NCBI GenBank assembly: GCA_003259005.1
Contig: QLII01000001.1
Span: forward strand, 558,001-622,000
Source: Spirosoma telluris
GTDB taxonomy: Bacteria; Bacteroidota; Bacteroidia; Cytophagales; Spirosomataceae
Reading direction: 5' to 3'
DNA: 64,000 nt
Shown: piece by piece, positions 60,360 to 64,000 of the stretch
Layout: each line of letters opens with the position of its first letter
How positions within the stretch are numbered: the first letter of the stretch is position 1
Made by a program: the position numbers and the translations under genes
The notes under the pieces: generated by a model
Database searches by the model: none
What the model saw: only the letters and a program-made list of their open reading frames with translations
What the model was told of the DNA's origin: nothing

Positions 60360-62648
60360 CTACTTCTTCGTCGGCTTGGCGCTCATATAAAACGTCAGTT
60401 TTCCCCCTTTCATAATATCGGAATGGGTGATGATGGGTTGAGTAAGTAGTTGATCGTTCAGCATCACCTTTTGCACATATACATTTTTGTCGCCCTGATT
60501 AACGGTTTCGATGGTGAACTGTTTGCCGTTTTCCAGGTTCAGGCGGGCGCTTTTAACCGATGGGCTTCCCAACGAATAGTCTTCTGAACCGGGAGCTACC
60601 GGGTAGAATCCCATCGAGGAGAACATGTACCAGGCACTCATTTGACCACAATCGTCATTACCGCCCAGGCCATCAGGGGTGGGTTTGTACTGCATGTTGA
60701 GGATCATGCGCACCCGCTCCTGCGTTTTCCAGGGCTGACCTGCCCAGTTGTACAGATAGGCAATGTGGTGCGCGGGTTCATTCCCGTGAATGTATCCACC
60801 AATAATACCTTCGCGGGTGATGTCTTCGGTTTCGGCAAAAAACTCATCAGGCAGGTGCATCGAGAAAAGCGTATCGAGCCGATTCGCAAACTTTTTGGGG
60901 CCACCCATTGCTTGTATCAGAGCCGTAGGATTTTGTGGGACAAAAAAGCTGAAGTTCCATGAATTACCTTCAATGAAGCCCTGTCCTTCTGTTTTATAAA
61001 CGTCAAATTCCTTTTTAAATGAGCCGTCGGCCAGCCGAGGCCGCATAAACCCAATGGACGTATCATAAACGTTCTTCCAGTTTTCGGAGCGTTTGAGATA
61101 GGTGGTATACACATCAGACCGATTCAATTTCTTCGCCAGTTGAGCGATGCACCAGTCATCATAGGCGTATTCGAGCGTATTCGAAACGGAAGTTCTATTG
61201 GCGCTCTCGGGAATGTAGCCCTTATCGATATACTCGCCAATGCCTTCATAATCTCGGTGGTTTGATGTGGCGATGCATGCGTCCAATGCTTTCTGAGCGT
61301 CTCCCTTAAAAGTTCCTTTGATCACCGCATCGGCCAGTACGGATACGCTGTGATACCCACTCATGCACCAGTTGTCGTTGGCATAATGCGACCAGACAGG
61401 CAGCATTTTCAACGTACTCTGGTTGTAATGAGCCAGCATCGATTGCACCATATCGTTGTTCCGACCAGGTTGAATCAGATTAAAAAACGGATGGAGTGCC
61501 CGATAGGTGTCCCAAAGAGAGAAGGTCGTGTAGTTAGTAAATCCCGCTGTTGAATGAACGCCCTGATCCACCCCTTTATACTGGCCGTTGGCGTCCATGT
61601 ACATCGTTGGATTGATAAATGAGTGATACAGGGAGGTATAGAAATTTACTTTGTCGGTTTCAGACGCATCGATCTGGATTTTGTTGAGTTCCTTATTCCA
61701 GTCGGCCTGGGCTCTTGTTTTGGTCTGCTCGAAGTCCCAGTGCGGGATTTCGGTTTGCATATTGGCTAATGCATTCTCCTGACTAACCGGCGACAGGGCC
61801 ATCTTGAGTTTTACTTTCTCTCCTTCTTCTGTATCAAAGTCGAAATACATACGAATTTTCTTGCCCGCTATTTCCGGGAAGTTTTTGGTCTGATCGAACT
61901 TTCGCCAGAATCCTTTATACACTTGAGGCTTGTCCAGATTTTTCTGGCCATAGGATTTAAACGGTTTCGAGAACGAGAGGGCGAAATACACTGTTCGGGT
62001 GCGCGCCCAGCCGTTGGTTTGCCGGTAACCTGTTATCAACGTATCATTTACGACGCGCACATATGTCCAGACAACTTTGTCCTCGTAGTTGTAAATGCCA
62101 TGCATTAAATCCAGAATAATATGCGATTGGTCAGATTTAGGGAAGGTATACTGGTGAAAGCCAACCCGGCTGGAGGCCGTTAACTCGGCTGTAATGGCAT
62201 GATCATCGAGTTTGACTTTGTAATAGCCCGCTTCGGCTACCTCATTGGCGTGGGAAAACGCGGATCGGTAGCCACTCTTCGGATTTGAGGCCACGCCCGG
62301 ATTGAGTTGTAAAGTTCCCTGCGTGGGCATAATCAGAAAATCGCCCAGGTCCGAATGCCCCGTACCGCTGAAATGCGTGTGGCTGAAACCGACAATCGTT
62401 TTGTCCTCGTATTTGTAGCCAGCACAATACCGATAAACATCGCCATTGTATTTGCCATTGAACTCATACGACAAGGTATCTGAGTCGGGACTTAACTGAA
62501 CGGACCCAAACGGCACAGTCGCTCCCGGAAAGGTGTGCCCCATTTTTTCGGTGCCAATCAGCGGGTGAACGTAGGAAACAAGATTCTGTTGGGCGTAGGA
62601 TAGGCAAACAAGGAATTGAAAAAGGATTGTCAGGCTAACTTTTGTCAT
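60360..62648 (-). CDS. GH92 family glycoside hydrolase (alpha-mannosidase type), secreted
   Basis: About 762 residues from ATG 62648; the ATG at 62753 adds 35 residues with no signal-like character, whereas MTKVSLTILFQFLVCLSYAQ is a clean signal. GH92 marks: VSYVHPLIGTEKMGHTFPGA, IVGFSHTHFSGTGHSDLGDF, SLWDTYRALHPFFNLIQPGR, YNFSFFVP-like WNFSFFVPQN, GYIHGNEPAHHIAYLYNWAG and GLGGNDDCGQMSAWYMFSSM with PVAPGS. GH92 enzymes are calcium-dependent exo-mannosidases of the Bacteroidota, trimming N-glycans or mannan. No SusCD pair lies next to it. Convergent with DUF4421. Confidence 0.95.
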   Translation of the reverse strand: MTKVSLTILFQFLVCLSYAQQNLVSYVHPLIGTEKMGHTFPGATVPFGSVQLSPDSDTLSYEFNGKYNGDVYRYCAGYKYEDKTIVGFSHTHFSGTGHSDLGDFLIMPTQGTLQLNPGVASNPKSGYRSAFSHANEVAEAGYYKVKLDDHAITAELTASSRVGFHQYTFPKSDQSHIILDLMHGIYNYEDKVVWTYVRVVNDTLITGYRQTNGWARTRTVYFALSFSKPFKSYGQKNLDKPQVYKGFWRKFDQTKNFPEIAGKKIRMYFDFDTEEGEKVKLKMALSPVSQENALANMQTEIPHWDFEQTKTRAQADWNKELNKIQIDASETDKVNFYTSLYHSFINPTMYMDANGQYKGVDQGVHSTAGFTNYTTFSLWDTYRALHPFFNLIQPGRNNDMVQSMLAHYNQSTLKMLPVWSHYANDNWCMSGYHSVSVLADAVIKGTFKGDAQKALDACIATSNHRDYEGIGEYIDKGYIPESANRTSVSNTLEYAYDDWCIAQLAKKLNRSDVYTTYLKRSENWKNVYDTSIGFMRPRLADGSFKKEFDVYKTEGQGFIEGNSWNFSFFVPQNPTALIQAMGGPKKFANRLDTLFSMHLPDEFFAETEDITREGIIGGYIHGNEPAHHIAYLYNWAGQPWKTQERVRMILNMQYKPTPDGLGGNDDCGQMSAWYMFSSMGFYPVAPGSEDYSLGSPSVKSARLNLENGKQFTIETVNQGDKNVYVQKVMLNDQLLTQPIITHSDIMKGGKLTFYMSAKPTKK

Positions 62649-62742
62649 TTTTTGAGGAAATAGCCATTGGCTATGGGATTGGGGTAAAAAGGTACGAAAA
62701 GCTTTTGGAAGTGCCTTTTTTGTAAGGATAGATTTATGGCCA

Positions 62743-62820
62743 GTTTTTATCATCCCGAAGAATGAGGGATCTCAATTCACCTGACACTTGAGATCCCTCA
62801 TTCTTCGGGATGATAAAAAC
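62743..62820. repeat. Perfect 33-bp-arm inverted repeat upstream of GH92
   Basis: Arms 62743-62775 and 62788-62820, all 33 bases paired with a 12-nt loop. The left arm includes ATCCCGAAGAATGAGGGATC. It sits about 95 bp upstream of the GH92 start and outside the coding sequence. Far longer than usual terminators. Confidence 0.9.
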
Positions 62821-62824
62821 ACAC

Positions 62825-62865
62825 GTGCGAAATCGCAATAAACTGTGCGATTTCGCACAGTTTTT
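62825..62865 (+). terminator. Terminator-like hairpin
   Basis: 13-bp perfect arms GTGCGAAATCGCA / TGCGATTTCGCAC (62825-62837, 62846-62858), 8-nt loop, then AGTTTTT. Placed between the 33-bp repeat and the adaptor gene. No plus-strand gene lies just upstream, so it may be part of the repeat cluster. Confidence 0.6.
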
Positions 62866-62956
62866 AGACAACTACACTCTATTAACTAATTGACAAATAG
62901 CTGTTTATTGGCTGGCACGTTGTTTGGCCTTCTATCTCTGTAATTCAATACAGAAA

Positions 62957-64000
62957 ATGGATAAAGAACTTGCCCCGGAAATCGCCAATCGTGGCCGCAA
63001 TCGGAACCTGATTCTGGGTGTGGCGGCCATTGCTGTTTTGGCGCTGGTCATCTTCTGGACGCGAAATGCGCTCAAAACGTCGGTTGAAGCGGAAAAGATT
63101 CGCACCGCGACGGCAGAGATTGGCCCGGTTGAAAACTCCCTTGATGCAACGGGCGAGGTGATTCCGGCTTATGAACAGATCTACACGAGCCCAATTCGGG
63201 CCAGCATTCGGCGCATATTGCTCACCCCGGTACATCCGTAAAAGCCGGTCAGCCAATTATGGATCTCGATAAGTCACTCACTGAAATTGAACTAGAAAAA
63301 CTCAATGATCAACTGGCACTGAAACGGAACGGCATCGACCAGCTTCGAATGAAACTCAATAAAAGTCTGTACGATGCCGAGGTGAACGATCAAATTAAGT
63401 TGCTCAACATCAATCGACTACGGGCTGATCTGGAAGGTGCAAAACGATTACAGAAAGTAGGAGGGAGCACAGGCGAAGATGTTACCCGAGCCGAAAATGC
63501 ACTGCGGGTTGCCGAACTGGAGAAAAAACAGTTGGAGAACGATCTCTCCTATAACCGGCAGTCGATGAGCGCCAGCCTGCGCGAAACGACCTTGCAGGCG
63601 CAGATTGAAGAAAAGAATCTGAAAGAATTGACCCACAAACTAAAGCAGGCCGACATCATCGCCGACCGGCCTGGTGTGCTTACCTGGGTAAATGAGAACA
63701 TCGGCTCGGCGGTCAACGAAGGTGAAATGCTGGCCAAGCTGGCGGATCTGGCAAGCTTCAGGGTCGAGGGGTCGTGTTCTGATGTGTATGCGGATCAGGT
63801 CAAAGTGGGGTTGCCAGTTATCGTTAAAGTGAATGAAACAAACCTGCGCGGACTCATTACTCAGGTGAAACCGGCTGTCAAAAATGGGATCGTGCAGTTT
63901 GTGATCCAATTGGATAACAGTCATCACGCGTCCCTTCGTCCGAACATGAAAGTGGAGGTGTTCGTCATTACCGACCGGGTGGCGAAGGCCATTCGGGTAG
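62957..64000 (+). CDS. HlyD/RND-type efflux periplasmic adaptor, 3' end outside window (one frameshift)
   Basis: From ATG 62957: a short cytoplasmic start, one membrane anchor (LILGVAAIAVLALVIFW), the lipoyl half SLDATGEVIPAYEQIYTSPI, a long coiled-coil hairpin (LEKLNDQLALKRNGIDQLRM through ELEKKQLENDLSYN), the second lipoyl half IIADRPGVLTWVNENIGSAV and beta-barrel residues VGLPVIVKVNETNLRGLI. Adaptor of a tripartite exporter bridging inner-membrane pump and outer-membrane channel. The frame breaks at GG 63229-63230; one added G restores it. The pump gene probably follows outside the window. Confidence 0.88.

Noticed and set aside
1..64000. CRISPR arrays, prophage or integron structures
   Set aside because: I saw no regularly spaced direct repeats of CRISPR size, no phage structural genes and no integrase or attachment-site repeats round the tRNA.

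Overview
The window looks like a Bacteroidota chromosome of the Cytophagales/Spirosoma type. The evidence is a SusC/SusD pair behind an ECF sigma/FecR switch with an STN domain, a type IX secretion (T9SS) sorting domain, LytS/LytTR two-component pairs, PadR-linked giant FtsX permeases, DUF4421 and GH92 proteins, and weak Shine-Dalgarno signals. The genus is an inference. Most of it is gene-dense and close to 50% GC. The stretch from about 19 to 39 kb is more AT-rich, with long empty spacers, an insertion sequence and accessory genes.

Layout. 1-1.5 kb: the start of an NTF2-like gene, an AhpD-like peroxidase-fold gene and a TetR regulator with a perfect palindromic operator, all on the minus strand. 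1.8-7.4 kb: TANGO2-like protein, ATP-grasp protein, stand-alone CoaB, MsrA, an unknown protein, a DM13 lipoprotein and an outer-membrane protein, all on the plus strand. 8-17.6 kb: ECF sigma factor, FecR, SusC, SusD and a PQQ dehydrogenase with a cytochrome c domain, a regulated uptake and oxidation locus. 17.9-19 kb: a dihaem peroxidase.

19.3-29.2 kb is the most interesting part. A T9SS-exported esterase and a lipoprotein (minus strand) diverge from a LytS kinase and LytTR regulator. These are followed by a previously unlisted 51-residue Ser/Thr/Cys-containing peptide and a full-length LanB dehydratase: a minimal class I lanthipeptide-like locus. An IS630 element sits exactly at the lanB stop codon and changes only the last residues. 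Three copies of a two-box motif with the same 11-10-11 layout (21-bp period) lie before the esterase, before the peptide and just after lanB. They look like the operators of the local LytTR regulator.

30-39.4 kb: a secreted SpvB/RHS toxin whose C-terminal tip (a CHAP/NlpC-like hydrolase) is separated by a one-base slip in a G6 tract, followed by a candidate exported immunity protein, then secreted hypothetical proteins, a MITE-like element and a leucine-rich-repeat lipoprotein. 39.4-42.3 kb: tRNA-Glu and a giant M14 peptidase. 42.5-53.6 kb: PadR, three paralogous FtsX permeases separated by REP hairpins, then a second LytS/LytTR pair. 53.6-64 kb: two lectin-fold secreted proteins, an alpha/beta hydrolase, an HTH-transmembrane protein, a quinone oxidoreductase, DUF4421, GH92 mannosidase and the start of an efflux adaptor. 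Several unusually long inverted repeats sit between these genes.

An important caveat. Seventeen genes are each broken by one or more frameshifts, 26 in total. I can repair every one by adding a single base, nearly always in a short homopolymer. None needs a base removed, and repaired lengths are whole numbers of codons in all 16 genes that end inside the window. This looks like systematic homopolymer under-calling in the assembly, not gene decay. I annotate these as single genes with the break positions given.
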